A stretch of 39,513 nucleotides of DNA. Source: Phenylobacterium sp. (GTDB lineage Bacteria > Pseudomonadota > Alphaproteobacteria > Caulobacterales > Caulobacteraceae). The notes beneath the pieces were generated by a model, which was not told the DNA's origin, did not search any database, and saw only the letters and a program-made list of their open reading frames with translations. Shown here in pieces: positions 7,587 through 16,289 of this stretch. The translations under genes and the position numbers were made by a program. The number at the start of each line of letters is the position of its first letter. The first letter of the stretch is position 1. The stretch is from NCBI RefSeq assembly GCF_025351295.1, contig NZ_JANXWD010000096.1, forward strand, positions 1 to 39,513, in the 5' to 3' direction.

Positions 7587-9161
7587 ATGCCCCGCGTGCT
7601 CATCGCAGACAGCCTCAGCCCTGCCGCCGTCGAAATCTTCCGCCAGCGCGGCGTCGACACCGATATCAAGACCGGCCTCTCGAAGGACCAGCTGATCGCC
7701 ATCATCGGCGACTACGACGGCCTGGTGGTCCGCTCCGACACCAAGCCCAACAAGGACGTCATCGCCGCGGCGAAGAACCTCAAGGTCATCGGCCGGGCCG
7801 GCATCGGGGTCGACAACATCGACATCCCCGCCGCCACCGCCGCCGGCGTGGTGGTGATGAACACCCCCTTCGGCAACTCGATCACCACCGCCGAGCACGC
7901 CATCGCGATGATGTTCGCGCTCGCCCGCCAGATGCCCGCCGCCGACGCCTCCACCCAGGCCGGCAAATGGGAGAAGAGCCGATTCATGGGCGTCGAGCTG
8001 TATAGCAAGACCCTGGGCCTGATCGGCGCCGGCAACATCGGCGGCATCGTCGCCGACCGGGCGCTGGGCCTGAAGATGAAGGTGGTGGCCTACGATCCCT
8101 TCCTGTCGCCCGAGCGCGCCGTCGAAATGGGGGTCGAGAAGGTCGAGCTGGAGGACCTGCTGGCCCGCGCCGACTTCATCACCCTGCACACCCCGCTCAC
8201 CGACAAGACCCGCAACATCCTGTCGGCCGAGAACCTGGCCAAGGCCAAGAAGGGCGTGATGATCGTCAACTGCGCCCGCGGCGGCCTGGTGGATGAAACC
8301 GCGCTGCGCGCCGGCCTGGAGAGCGGCCACATCGGCGGCGCGGGCTTCGACGTGTTCGTCCAGGAGCCGGCCAGGGAGAACGTGCTGTTCGGCGCGCCGA
8401 ACTTCGTCGCCACCCCGCACTTGGGCGCCTCGACCAACGAGGCCCAGGAGAACGTCGCCCTGCAGGTGGCCGAACAGATGAGCGACTACCTGCTCACCGG
8501 CGCCGTCACCAATGCGCTGAACAGCCCTTCGGTGAGCGCCGAGGAAGCCCCGCGCCTGAAGCCGTTCGTGGCCCTGGCCGAGAAGCTGGGCGCGCTGGCC
8601 GGCCAGATGCTCGACTTCGGCGTCAAGGCCGTGGACATCGCCTTCGAGGGCGAGGTCTCCAAGCTCAACACCAAGCCGCTCAGCGCCGCGGCGCTTGCCG
8701 GGGTGCTGCGGCCGATGCTGGCGGAGATCAACATGGTCTCGGCGCCGGCGGTGGCCAAGGAACGCGGCGTGACGGTCTCGGAAAGCCGCCAGGAGGACTC
8801 GCCGATCTACGAGAGCCTGATGCGCATCACGGTCACCACTGAGAAGGGCAAACGCTCCTTCGCGGGCACGGTCCAGGCCGGCGCGCCGCGCGTGGTCGAG
8901 GTGAAGGGGATGGACCTCGACGCCCCCTTCGCGCCGCGCATGCTCTACGTGAACAACCTCGATAAGCCGGGCTTCATCGGCGCGCTGGGCGGCCTGCTGG
9001 GCGAGGCCGGTGTCAACATCGCCACCTTCAACCTGGGCCGGATCGACGCCGGCGACGACGCCATCGCCCTGGTGGGCGTGGACCAGGAGCCGACCCCGGC
9101 CCTGCTCGCCAAGATCCAGGCCCTGCCGCATGTCAAGGAAGCCCGTGCGCTCACGTTCTAG
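7587..9161 (+). CDS. serA: D-3-phosphoglycerate dehydrogenase
   Basis: A 524-aa enzyme oxidising 3-phosphoglycerate to 3-phosphohydroxypyruvate with NAD, the first step of serine synthesis. The N-terminal substrate domain is followed by the NAD fold with GLIGAGNIGG (about 144-153). The catalytic Arg-Glu-His set of D-2-hydroxyacid dehydrogenases is visible as R231 in NCARGGLVDE, E260 in FVQEP and H278 in ATPHLGAST. Residues about 310-440 form the allosteric substrate-binding domain, and the end is an ACT domain (LDKPGFIGALGGLLGEAGVN), so this is the long form, usually feedback-controlled by serine. The frame is open upstream, but family homology starts at ATG 7587; the ribosome site (AGAGAG) is modest. 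Confidence 0.95.
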   Translation: MPRVLIADSLSPAAVEIFRQRGVDTDIKTGLSKDQLIAIIGDYDGLVVRSDTKPNKDVIAAAKNLKVIGRAGIGVDNIDIPAATAAGVVVMNTPFGNSITTAEHAIAMMFALARQMPAADASTQAGKWEKSRFMGVELYSKTLGLIGAGNIGGIVADRALGLKMKVVAYDPFLSPERAVEMGVEKVELEDLLARADFITLHTPLTDKTRNILSAENLAKAKKGVMIVNCARGGLVDETALRAGLESGHIGGAGFDVFVQEPARENVLFGAPNFVATPHLGASTNEAQENVALQVAEQMSDYLLTGAVTNALNSPSVSAEEAPRLKPFVALAEKLGALAGQMLDFGVKAVDIAFEGEVSKLNTKPLSAAALAGVLRPMLAEINMVSAPAVAKERGVTVSESRQEDSPIYESLMRITVTTEKGKRSFAGTVQAGAPRVVEVKGMDLDAPFAPRMLYVNNLDKPGFIGALGGLLGEAGVNIATFNLGRIDAGDDAIALVGVDQEPTPALLAKIQALPHVKEARALTF

Positions 9162-9181
9162 GCGGCGCCCTCAACTCCAGC

Positions 9182-10555
9182 GTGGCGTCCAAGCCTGGCT
9201 TTGACTACCCTTCCAGGTTGAACCGGCCGGCGCCCCGAAAACCGAGGCGCCGGCTCGCGGCTCGAATCCGGGACAGCAGGTTGGAGCGGGCGGCAAAAAC
9301 CCATTCTGAGCCACAGGCCGCGCCAGCCGCGCCGGCCGATCGCGCCGAGGCGGCGGTCGATCGCCGGCCGGAGTCGATCGCGTTACGCGGGATGGTCGCC
9401 GCGATCGCCACCAGCCCGCGCGTCGTTTCGCAGCGGGCGCTGCGGCTCGGCGTTCAGCACGGCGGCCGCATGGTCGCCCAGCGGCGGCGTCTGGAGCGGA
9501 TATTCCCGTCGACCCCGCCAGTCGCCCAACTGCATACGCCCGCGCCGGCGCTGCTGTTCGTGATCGTCGACCGGAAGACCGAGGCGGTGATCGCCGTGAC
9601 CACGGATACGCACCAGCCGCTGGTCTTCACGACCGTCGCTCCGACCAGCGGCGTCATCGCGGAAGGCACGGTCGTGCTGCAGATCCGGGGCGCCAAGGTG
9701 GCCTGGGCGCGGTTCGCCACCGACGCCATCGACGCTGCCAGGCTGCCGGAGATGACCAAGGTCAAGACGGAGGTGAAGCTGGGCGATGCGCCGCCCAAGA
9801 TCGTCGCGCCGGCGAAGCGTGACCTGGAGATCGCCACCAAGGCCCCGGGCGAGCCGCGCCTGAAATTCGCCAATCCGGGCATCCCGGTCTTTGAGAATGT
9901 GGAAAAGGGCGAGGATCACTTCAAGAAACACGGAGCGGAATTCGACGCCACGGATGCGCCCGACTATGTCGGGCGGGCGAAGGAATTCTCGAAAGACAAC
10001 TCCAATGCATACAGAGAGGTTATCGTACAGAATACCTTCATCCGCTATGATCCTAAGACAAATGCAGTTCTCATCCAGAATCAGAGAGAGGTGAAAACGC
10101 TATATGTCTGGGATCAAAAATTCAGTGACCCGGTTCTATACGCCGTATACTATACAATCACCTCGGCAATGGGGATCCCGATCGTAAAACTGGAGGCGGG
10201 AACGCTTAGCGCGATCAATGACAAGATCGGAAATCTTGCCACCATGGAGGAGGAGGTCATCGCTATAGGGCTCAGCGAGGGCAAGACCGCGGATCGTGTG
10301 CAGGGCGAGACACTCGCGGCGCCGTGGCGGGTCGACGGGGTCATCGACCGCATCATGGCGAGGTACGAGACCGATCTGGAAGACGGCCTCTCGATCCGCA
10401 CGGTGGCTGCCAGCGCCGGCATCATTCCCGAGATCGTCGAGTCCTATGTCGAGCGCAAGCCGTTGCTGAAGATGATCATGGCGCTGGCGCCGCCACAGGG
10501 GCGATATCGGGCCGCCCGCTCGGACAGTTCCAGCAACGAGGACGACGTCATGTAG
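9182..10555 (+). CDS. Orphan protein with a polymorphic-toxin-like nuclease domain
   Basis: Up to 457 aa from a GTG at 9182, which has no ribosome site; an ATG at 9392 or 9467 is a possible start. Residues 1-110 are basic and Ala/Arg-rich; 118-180 look beta-rich (LLFVIVDRKTEAVIAVTT). Residues about 240-312 carry HFKKHGAEF (246-254), a helix DYVGRAKEFS, and IRYDPKTNAVLIQNQ (287-301) then KTLYV. This spacing resembles the HFxKHG...RYDPxTN...T-aromatic pattern of RNase-like toxin domains at CdiA and MuF-type C-termini (BECR superfamily). The last 140 residues are a helical region of unknown role. Bases about 9990-10300 are clearly AT-richer than the rest, suggesting transfer. No secretion signal and no same-strand immunity gene follow. 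Confidence 0.6.
   Translation: MASKPGFDYPSRLNRPAPRKPRRRLAARIRDSRLERAAKTHSEPQAAPAAPADRAEAAVDRRPESIALRGMVAAIATSPRVVSQRALRLGVQHGGRMVAQRRRLERIFPSTPPVAQLHTPAPALLFVIVDRKTEAVIAVTTDTHQPLVFTTVAPTSGVIAEGTVVLQIRGAKVAWARFATDAIDAARLPEMTKVKTEVKLGDAPPKIVAPAKRDLEIATKAPGEPRLKFANPGIPVFENVEKGEDHFKKHGAEFDATDAPDYVGRAKEFSKDNSNAYREVIVQNTFIRYDPKTNAVLIQNQREVKTLYVWDQKFSDPVLYAVYYTITSAMGIPIVKLEAGTLSAINDKIGNLATMEEEVIAIGLSEGKTADRVQGETLAAPWRVDGVIDRIMARYETDLEDGLSIRTVAASAGIIPEIVESYVERKPLLKMIMALAPPQGRYRAARSDSSSNEDDVM
9226..9254 (+). terminator. Possible serA terminator hairpin
   Basis: GCCGGCGCC (9226-9234) and GGCGCCGGC (9246-9254) are perfect 9-bp arms with an 11-base loop, 64 bp after the serA stop. No U-run follows. It lies inside the reading frame extended to the GTG at 9182, which argues that the following gene may start further downstream. 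Confidence 0.35.
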
Positions 10556-10595
10556 GCCGGCCGGAGCCGTTCTGCGTGGTCGTCGCCCTGGCTCC

Positions 10596-12227
10596 CTATC
10601 CCCGTGCGCCGGGCGCCGGCGGGTTGGCGTCCCACCAGGCGCGGATGCCGGCCCGCGGGTTCAGGTCCTGCCGGGTGTCGTTGTCGAACACCATGACGGC
10701 GCGGGCGGCGTCATCGTAGGGCTTCCACGGCGGGATGTGCGGGTTGTTGGGATTGCCGGTGCGCACGAAGGCGGCCCAGACCGAGGCCAGCCGGTCGGCC
10801 ATCTTCTTGCCCTGCGTCGACCCGGCGAAAAAGCCGTCGCGATAGGAATGGAACGAGGCTGAGACGTCGATCCCGTGCACCGCGCCGAACTTGCCGTCAT
10901 AGGCCGCGGTGCGCCAGTTCCACTGGTACATATAGGCCGGCGCCGCGCCGGCCTGGGCCTTGCGGCCGGCCAGCAGATAGGCCGAGCGGCGCGCGCCGGC
11001 GTCGGTGAACGCCTGGGCCTGGATCAGAAACGGCGTCGCGCCCGGGTCGTACTGGCGATAGAGCGCCAGGATCTCCGGGCCCTTGCCCGGCCAGCGCTGG
11101 TCCAGCAGCGTCTTCAGCCCGTCCTCCGTCAGGTCGAAATTGGTCAGGGCCAGGGCCGCGTCCTCCAGCGTCGTCGAGACGATGATCGGCACATGGGCCG
11201 ACACCGCGGGCGCGGTGGGGTCGAACGGGTGGTTGGGCAGGGCGTCCGTGCCGATCACCGGCGAGAAGTTGCCGCCGGCCGCGGTCTGGGCCTCGAGGAT
11301 CTGCTGCCAGCTCAGCTTCTGGATGTCGCCGATGGTCCTGGGCGTCAGGCCCAGCTGTTTGATCAGCTTGCTGGCCGCTTCCGCCCCGGCCTCCGGCGTC
11401 ACCAGCCGCACGGCCGCGCCGGACTGGATGGCCGCCGCATGAAACAGGCCCTTGGCCGGCGGCATGGCCAGCACGGTGGAGGTCTTCGCCCCGCCGCCGG
11501 ACTGGCCGAAGATCATCACCCGGCCGGGATCGCCGCCGAAGCCCTCGATGTTCTCCTTCACCCACTGCAGCGAGGCGACCATGTCCAGCGCGCCGCAGAC
11601 GCCGGCGTATTTGAACGCCTCCGGCGCCCCGGCGCCCACCAGGTTGGCGTAGCCGAAGGCGGCCAGCCGGTGGTTGATCGTCACCACCACCGCGTCGGCG
11701 TAGCTGGCCAGGTTCTTGCCGTCGAACCCTGGCGCATTGCCCGAGCCGGTGGAAAAGCCACCGCCGTGGAACGACACGAACACCGGCTTCTTCGCGCCGT
11801 GGTCGGTGGTCGGCGTCCAGACGTTGAGCACCAGGCAGTCCTCGCCCATGCCGCCCACCTGGCGGTCCCACATGATCAGCTGGCCGTATTCGCCGCGGAT
11901 GTCGGCCTGGGTCTGCGGGTTGATCGGGCCGAAGGCGAAGCATTCGCGCACCCCGGCCCAGGCGGCGGCCGGCCTGGGCGGCATGTAGCGGTTGCGGCCG
12001 CCGGTCGGCGCGCCATAGGGGATGCCGCGGAATTCCCAGACCGGGCCATTGGCGATGCCCATCACCTTGCCGGTCCGGATCTCCGTGGTCTGGAAGATCT
12101 TGCTGGCGGCGCCGGTGGCGAGGCCAGCCACGGGTCGGTCCTGGGCGAACGCCGCGCTGGCGGCCGTCGCGGCCAGCACAGCCGCGCCGGCGACGAGCAC
12201 GGTGCGGCGATCGGAACCCTGGGTCAT
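10596..12227 (-). CDS. Exported type-B carboxylesterase
   Basis: A 543-aa alpha/beta hydrolase of the carboxylesterase/para-nitrobenzyl esterase family. A twin-arginine-like signal (SDRRTVLVAGAAVLAA) with AFAQ as probable cleavage site suggests export by Tat. The family landmarks follow: GIPYGAP, EDCLVLNVWTP, the oxyanion loop FHGGGFSTGSG, and the nucleophile serine in FGQSGGGAKT. The catalytic His lies near the C-terminus (HGIDVSASFHS). The N-terminal propeptide-like part reads KVMGIANGPVWEF, usual for the family. Start: ATG 12227 has GGAGG 9 bases upstream; the ATG 21 bases before it precedes this ribosome site, so it is not used. Natural substrate unknown. It converges with the toxin-like gene across a 40-bp gap. 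Confidence 0.9.
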   Translation of the reverse strand: MTQGSDRRTVLVAGAAVLAATAASAAFAQDRPVAGLATGAASKIFQTTEIRTGKVMGIANGPVWEFRGIPYGAPTGGRNRYMPPRPAAAWAGVRECFAFGPINPQTQADIRGEYGQLIMWDRQVGGMGEDCLVLNVWTPTTDHGAKKPVFVSFHGGGFSTGSGNAPGFDGKNLASYADAVVVTINHRLAAFGYANLVGAGAPEAFKYAGVCGALDMVASLQWVKENIEGFGGDPGRVMIFGQSGGGAKTSTVLAMPPAKGLFHAAAIQSGAAVRLVTPEAGAEAASKLIKQLGLTPRTIGDIQKLSWQQILEAQTAAGGNFSPVIGTDALPNHPFDPTAPAVSAHVPIIVSTTLEDAALALTNFDLTEDGLKTLLDQRWPGKGPEILALYRQYDPGATPFLIQAQAFTDAGARRSAYLLAGRKAQAGAAPAYMYQWNWRTAAYDGKFGAVHGIDVSASFHSYRDGFFAGSTQGKKMADRLASVWAAFVRTGNPNNPHIPPWKPYDDAARAVMVFDNDTRQDLNPRAGIRAWWDANPPAPGARG

Positions 12228-12313
12228 TGCAAGCGCCTCCCGGGCCATGATCTCTGGCGTTCGGGAGACGTACGCTGGCCCCGCCGCTCCCGTTGCCGAG
12301 ACCTTAGGGCCAT

Positions 12314-12327
12314 ACCGAACTTTCGGT
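12314..12327. promoter_or_regulatory. Palindromic operator candidate upstream of the esterase
   Basis: ACCGAA-CT-TTCGGT is a perfect 6+6 palindrome 87 bp upstream of the esterase start. On the minus strand a TTGACC partly overlaps it, possibly as a -35 box. The shape recalls TetR-family operators, but no regulator gene is adjacent. Inference only. Confidence 0.35.
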
Positions 12328-12330
12328 CAA

Positions 12331-12372
12331 TTCAATGGAAGTTCCGGCCGCGGACCAGGGCGCTGGAGACCT
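12331..12372. repeat. Duplicated dnaE2 3' end, outer copy
   Basis: This 42-base stretch matches 12853-12894, the last codons of dnaE2, at 39 of 42 positions, in the same orientation. It sits just past the end of the toxin pseudogene, whose original stop codon (complement of 12371-12373) shares its edge. The two copies bracket the toxin-antitoxin pair as direct repeats 522 bp apart. Confidence 0.85.
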
Positions 12373-12646
12373 ATGGCTCGCGGTCCTGAGCGCCATGCCA
12401 GATGCGCACGATCTCAAGCTCATCGGGGGCGATGCGGTAGACGATGATGTAAGGCCAGATGAGCGTGATCTCTCACGTTCCCGCGATCAGTCCGGGCCGG
12501 CACCGCTCGGGAAGGTGTTCCAGACCATCGCACGCAGCGACGATCTGGACGGCGATGCGGGACGCCGCTGCGGGGTTGCGCTCGCCAATGTAGGTTCGGA
12601 TTTCGCTCAGGTCCGCCTGCGCATCCGCCGAAAAGACTACGGGCAT
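12371..12646 (-). pseudogene. ParE/RelE-like toxin, broken by an in-frame stop
   Basis: Reading from ATG 12646 gives MPVVFSADAQADLSEIRTYI, then helices typical of ParE/RelE toxins, to RPGLIAGT at residue 57, where a TGA occurs (complement of 12473-12475). The same frame continues past it with EITLIWPYIIVYRI and VRIWHGAQDREP, the conserved C-terminal strands of the family, to TAG at 12371. A single C-to-T change in a CGA arginine codon would create this stop (family proteins commonly read GxREI here). The full gene would be 91 aa, the usual length. The start overlaps the antitoxin end by 10 bases, the usual coupled layout. Without the last strands the product should be inactive unless the stop is read through or is a sequencing error. 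Confidence 0.75.
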
Positions 12647-12810
12647 TCTGGCGGCGGAATTTCCTTGTCTGTGCCCCAGGAGAGTAGCCAGCGGCGGACC
12701 TTCTCATAGGGCACGCTGCGCCTGCTATGGAGGGACTCCAGGCCCTTCTCGACCGCGTTCCGAAAAGCCGTTGTGTCGTCGCCCGGCGGCTTGGTTTTCG
12801 GGTCAGCCAT
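12637..12810 (-). CDS. Antitoxin of a ParE/RelE-type toxin-antitoxin pair
   Basis: A 57-aa acidic-to-neutral protein: MADPKTKPPGDDTTAFRNAV, then a helix, then SVPYEKVRRWLLSWGTDKEI and a Pro-rich end. The pattern VPxExVxxWLxSWGT is common in small antitoxins paired with RelE/ParE toxins in proteobacteria, where the C-terminal part binds the toxin and the N-terminus may bind DNA. Its stop overlaps the toxin start (ATGCCCGTAG). No Shine-Dalgarno precedes the ATG; a TAGATT five bases upstream could be a -10 box, so a near-leaderless transcript is possible. It begins 43 bp after dnaE2 on the same strand. With the toxin broken, it would be an orphan antitoxin. Confidence 0.7.
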   Translation of the reverse strand: MADPKTKPPGDDTTAFRNAVEKGLESLHSRRSVPYEKVRRWLLSWGTDKEIPPPECP

Positions 12811-12852
12811 GAATAAATCTACCGTAGTAGGACGATCCTGAGGAGGCTGGGC

Positions 12853-12894
12853 TTCAATGGAAGTCCCGGCTGCGGACCAGGGCGCCGGAGACCT
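12853..12894. repeat. dnaE2 3' end, inner copy of the direct repeat
   Basis: The last codons and stop of dnaE2 (coding for [12 protein letters not shown]) form this copy of the 42-base direct repeat whose partner is at 12331-12372. Differences are at three positions. It marks the dnaE2-side boundary of the toxin-antitoxin cassette. Confidence 0.85.
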
Positions 12895-15800
12895 TGGAGC
12901 GGACGGTGATCTGGCCCGCGTCCTCGCGCAGTTCCGAGAGCCGGCCGGACAGGTCGGTGAAACGCTCGGCGACCACATGCACAACCCCGTCGACGCTCTG
13001 CACCTGGCCGTGCACGATCAGGAAGGACGAGGTCATCACCAGTCGGCGGTTGGCCTCGAAGGCGTCCTTCCAGATGACGATGTTGGCGATGCCGGTCTCG
13101 TCTTCCAGCGTCATGAACACCACGCCCTTGGCGGTACCCGGCCGCTGGCGCACCAGCACCAGGCCGCCGACCGCCAGGCGTCGCCGGTCGCGGGCATCCT
13201 TCAGGACCGCGCAGGGAACCACCCGCTGGCGCGCCAGGTCCTCGCGGAAGAACGCGGCCGGATGGCCCTTCAGGGAGAGGCTGGTGGTGCGATAGTCCTC
13301 GGCCACATGCTGAGCGGCGCTCATGAACGGCAGCTCCACCTGGGTCTCCGTCAGGCTCTGGCGCAGCAGCAGGGGCGCGTCGCGCTCGGCGCCCCACTCG
13401 CCGGCCAGCCCCTTCACCGCCCACAGCGCCTCGCGCCGCGGGAAGCCGAGACTGCGGAAGGCGTCGGCCTCGGCCAGCAGTTCCAGTGCGCGGCGCGAGA
13501 GATGACCCTGGCGGGCAAAGGCCTCGATCGTGCCGGCGCCGGCCTCGCGGGCCGCCATCAGCGCCTCGGCGTCGGCCTCCCTGAACCCCTTGATCTGGTG
13601 CAGCCCCAGCCGGACCGGCCGGAAGCGCTCGCGCGGGTCGTCCCTTTCCTCCAGCGTCGAGTCCCAGTCGCTGAACGACACGTCGGGCGGACGGACCTCC
13701 ACGCCATGCTCCCTGGCGTCCCGGACCAGCTGGGCCGGCTGGTAGAAGCCCATCGGCTGGCTGTTGAGCAGGCCGACCAGGAAGGCGTCCGGACGGTGAT
13801 GCTTCACCCAGGCCGAGACATAGACCAGGATCGCGAAGCTGATCGCGTGGCTCTCGGGGAAGCCGTAGGAGCCGAACCCCTCGATCTGCTTGAAGCAGTT
13901 CTCGGCGAACTCCGGGTCGTAGCCGCGGTCGACCATGCCCTTGACGAACTTCAGCCCGTGCTCGCCGATGGTGCCGACATTGCGGAACGTCGCCATGGAA
14001 CGCCGCAGCCGGTCGGCCTCGTCGTCGGTGAACTTGGCTGCCACGATGGCCACCCGCATGGCCTGTTCCTGGAACAGCGGCACGCCCATGGTCTTCTTCA
14101 GGATGTCCTTCAGCTCGTCCTTCGGATGGCCGGGCCCCGGCTCGGGATAGGTGATCAGCTCGGGATTGGCGCGCCGCTTCAGATAGGGGTGCACCATGTT
14201 GCCCTGGATCGGCCCCGGCCGGACGATCGCCACCTCGATGACCAGGTCGTAGAATTTCCGCGGTTTCAGCCGCGGTAGCATCGACATCTGCGCCCGGCTT
14301 TCCACCTGGAACACGCCCACGGAATCGGCGCGGCACAGCATGTCGTAGACCGCGGTGTCGCTCTGCGGGATGTGGGCCACGTCGCTGACCACCGTGCCGT
14401 CCTCCAGCGGGTCCAGCAGGGCGAAGCTCTTGCGCAGCGCCGACAGCATGCCCAGCGCCAGGATATCGACCTTCATCAGGCCGATCGCGTCGATGTCGTC
14501 CTTGTCCCACTCGATGAAGGTGCGGTCCTTCATGGCCGCGTTGCCGATCGGGACGGTCTCGTCCAGCCGCCGCTGGGTCAGCACATAGCCGCCCACGTGC
14601 TGTGACAGGTGGCGCGGGAAGCCCAGCAGTTCCTGGGCCAGGGCGGTGGCGCGGCGGATCTCCGGCGCGTCGGGATCGAGGCCCGCCTGGCGGATATGCT
14701 GGTCGGGGACCCCGTCGCCATAGCTGCCCCAGACGGTGCCGGCCAGCGCGGCGGTGATGTCCTCGGTGAGCCCCAGCGCCTTGCCGACCTGGCGGATGGC
14801 CATGCGTGGGCGGTAGTGGATCACGGTGGCGACGATGGCGGCGCGGTGGCGGCCATAGCGCGCGTAGACATACTGCATCACCTCCTCGCGCCGCTCGTGC
14901 TCGAAGTCGACGTCGATGTCGGGCGGCTCGCCGCGGTTCTCGGAGATGAAGCGCGAGAACAGCAGGTCCTGGTCCTCCTTGGTCGGGTCCACCGCGGTGA
15001 TCCCCAGGCAGAAGCAGACGCAGGAATTGGCCGCTGACCCGCGGCCCTGGCAGAGGATTTTCAGGTGTCCCCGCGCGTGCTGCACGATGTCGTGCACGGT
15101 GAGGAAGTAGTTCGGGAACTTGAGTTCCTCGATCAGGTCCAGCTCGTGGGCGATCGTGGCGCGCACCTTCTCCGGCACGCCGTTCGGATAGCGCCAGTCC
15201 GCGCCGGCCCAGCTCAGGTCGCGCAGGTGCTGGATGGCGGTCTTGCCGGGCGGCACCGGCTCGTCGGGATATTCGTAGCGGAGCTGGCCCAGGTCGAAAG
15301 TCACCCGCTCGGCGATCTCCACGCTGCGCTCCACCGCGCCCGGGAACCTGGCGAACAGGCGCGCCATCTCCGCGGCCGGCTTCAGGTGCCGCTCGGCATT
15401 GGCCTCCAGCCGCAGGCCGGCCTCGGCGAGCGTGCAGGTCTCGCGGATGCAGGTCAGCACGTCCTGCAGCGGCCGCCGCTCGGGGCCGTGGTAGAGGACG
15501 TCGTTGGTGGCCACCAGCGGCGCGCCGCTGGCCTGGGCCAGGGCGACCAGGTGGCTGAGCCGCTTCAGGTCGCGGGCGCCGTAGCGCCGCGCCGTCGCCA
15601 GCCAGACGTCGGGCAGCTCCCAGGCGATCCGGCGCAGCTCACCCTCGAAGTTTTCGTCCAGCCGGTCGGGCGGCACGACCAGGACCAGCTGGCCTTCGGC
15701 ATGCTGGGCGAAGTCCTCCCAGTGCAGCTGGCACTCCCCCTTCTCCTCGCGCCCCTGGCCCGCGGTGAGCAGGCGGGTCAGGCGGCCATAGGCCTCGCGG

Positions 15801-16063
15801 TCGGAGGGATAGACCAGCAGGCTGGGCGTCCCGTCGACGAAGTCGAGGCGGCAGCCGGTGAGGGCGCGGACCGTCGAGCCGGCCTCCCGCAGATCCTTGA
15901 CCTGCCGCCACGCCCGCACCACCCCGGCCAGGCTGTTGCGGTCGCAGATCCCGACCGCCTCGATCCCCAGGGCGTCGGCCCCGATCACCAGCTCCGCCGG
16001 ATGCGATGCCCCGCGCAGGAACGAGAAGTTGGTGGTGGCCTGCAGCTCGGCGTAGCGGGTCAT
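12854..16063 (-). CDS. dnaE2: Error-prone DNA polymerase DnaE2 (ImuC)
   Basis: A 1069-aa C-family polymerase that performs translesion synthesis with ImuA and ImuB under SOS control. The N-terminus [19 protein letters not shown] is the PHP-domain start typical of DnaE2. GRGSAANS (about 340-347) and PDIDVDF (381-387), with the catalytic aspartates, form the palm. Later come the fingers, the beta-binding region and a C-terminal OB fold ([16 protein letters not shown]). The protein ends SRDFH, the usual DnaE2 terminus, and is of normal length. The frame is open 33 codons upstream, but those residues come from a repeat; ATG 16063 has GGAAGG 8 bases before it. It lies downstream of imuB after a 226-bp gap filled by a palindromic repeat. 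Confidence 0.95.
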   Translation of the reverse strand: MTRYAELQATTNFSFLRGASHPAELVIGADALGIEAVGICDRNSLAGVVRAWRQVKDLREAGSTVRALTGCRLDFVDGTPSLLVYPSDREAYGRLTRLLTAGQGREEKGECQLHWEDFAQHAEGQLVLVVPPDRLDENFEGELRRIAWELPDVWLATARRYGARDLKRLSHLVALAQASGAPLVATNDVLYHGPERRPLQDVLTCIRETCTLAEAGLRLEANAERHLKPAAEMARLFARFPGAVERSVEIAERVTFDLGQLRYEYPDEPVPPGKTAIQHLRDLSWAGADWRYPNGVPEKVRATIAHELDLIEELKFPNYFLTVHDIVQHARGHLKILCQGRGSAANSCVCFCLGITAVDPTKEDQDLLFSRFISENRGEPPDIDVDFEHERREEVMQYVYARYGRHRAAIVATVIHYRPRMAIRQVGKALGLTEDITAALAGTVWGSYGDGVPDQHIRQAGLDPDAPEIRRATALAQELLGFPRHLSQHVGGYVLTQRRLDETVPIGNAAMKDRTFIEWDKDDIDAIGLMKVDILALGMLSALRKSFALLDPLEDGTVVSDVAHIPQSDTAVYDMLCRADSVGVFQVESRAQMSMLPRLKPRKFYDLVIEVAIVRPGPIQGNMVHPYLKRRANPELITYPEPGPGHPKDELKDILKKTMGVPLFQEQAMRVAIVAAKFTDDEADRLRRSMATFRNVGTIGEHGLKFVKGMVDRGYDPEFAENCFKQIEGFGSYGFPESHAISFAILVYVSAWVKHHRPDAFLVGLLNSQPMGFYQPAQLVRDAREHGVEVRPPDVSFSDWDSTLEERDDPRERFRPVRLGLHQIKGFREADAEALMAAREAGAGTIEAFARQGHLSRRALELLAEADAFRSLGFPRREALWAVKGLAGEWGAERDAPLLLRQSLTETQVELPFMSAAQHVAEDYRTTSLSLKGHPAAFFREDLARQRVVPCAVLKDARDRRRLAVGGLVLVRQRPGTAKGVVFMTLEDETGIANIVIWKDAFEANRRLVMTSSFLIVHGQVQSVDGVVHVVAERFTDLSGRLSELREDAGQITVRSKVSGALVRSRDFH

Positions 16064-16080
16064 GGCGCGAACCTTCCTCG

Positions 16081-16263
16081 CCCTCGCGAAGCGAGAGGGA
16101 GAGGGCAGGGAGAGGCCCGGCGCGTGCAGCGGTGATCCGCCGTTGGTCCAGCCATGACCCACGAGCGGCTATGCCGCAGGCCCTTGGGTCGCCAATCGAA
16201 GAGACGGACAGGCCCAGCCGGCCCTCTCCCTACCCTCTCCCTCTCCGCTTCGCGGGGGGAGAG
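16081..16263. repeat. Inverted repeat element between imuB and dnaE2
   Basis: 16081-16120 (CCCTCGCGAAGCGAGAGGGA, then GAGGGCAGGGAGAGG) and 16218-16263 are imperfect inverted copies with matching GAGAGGG and CGAAGCG blocks, about 97 bp apart. Each arm has its own small hairpin. It fills the gap in what is normally a tightly packed imuB-dnaE2 operon. It belongs to the CT/AG-rich repeats also seen at 17743 and 20481. Confidence 0.75.
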
Positions 16264-16289
16264 GAGGGGATGCGTCGAGGTCTTTCGCG

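Noticed and set aside
12857..16135. Plus-strand frames opposite dnaE2
   Set aside because: They mirror dnaE2 codons and have no recognisable protein features.
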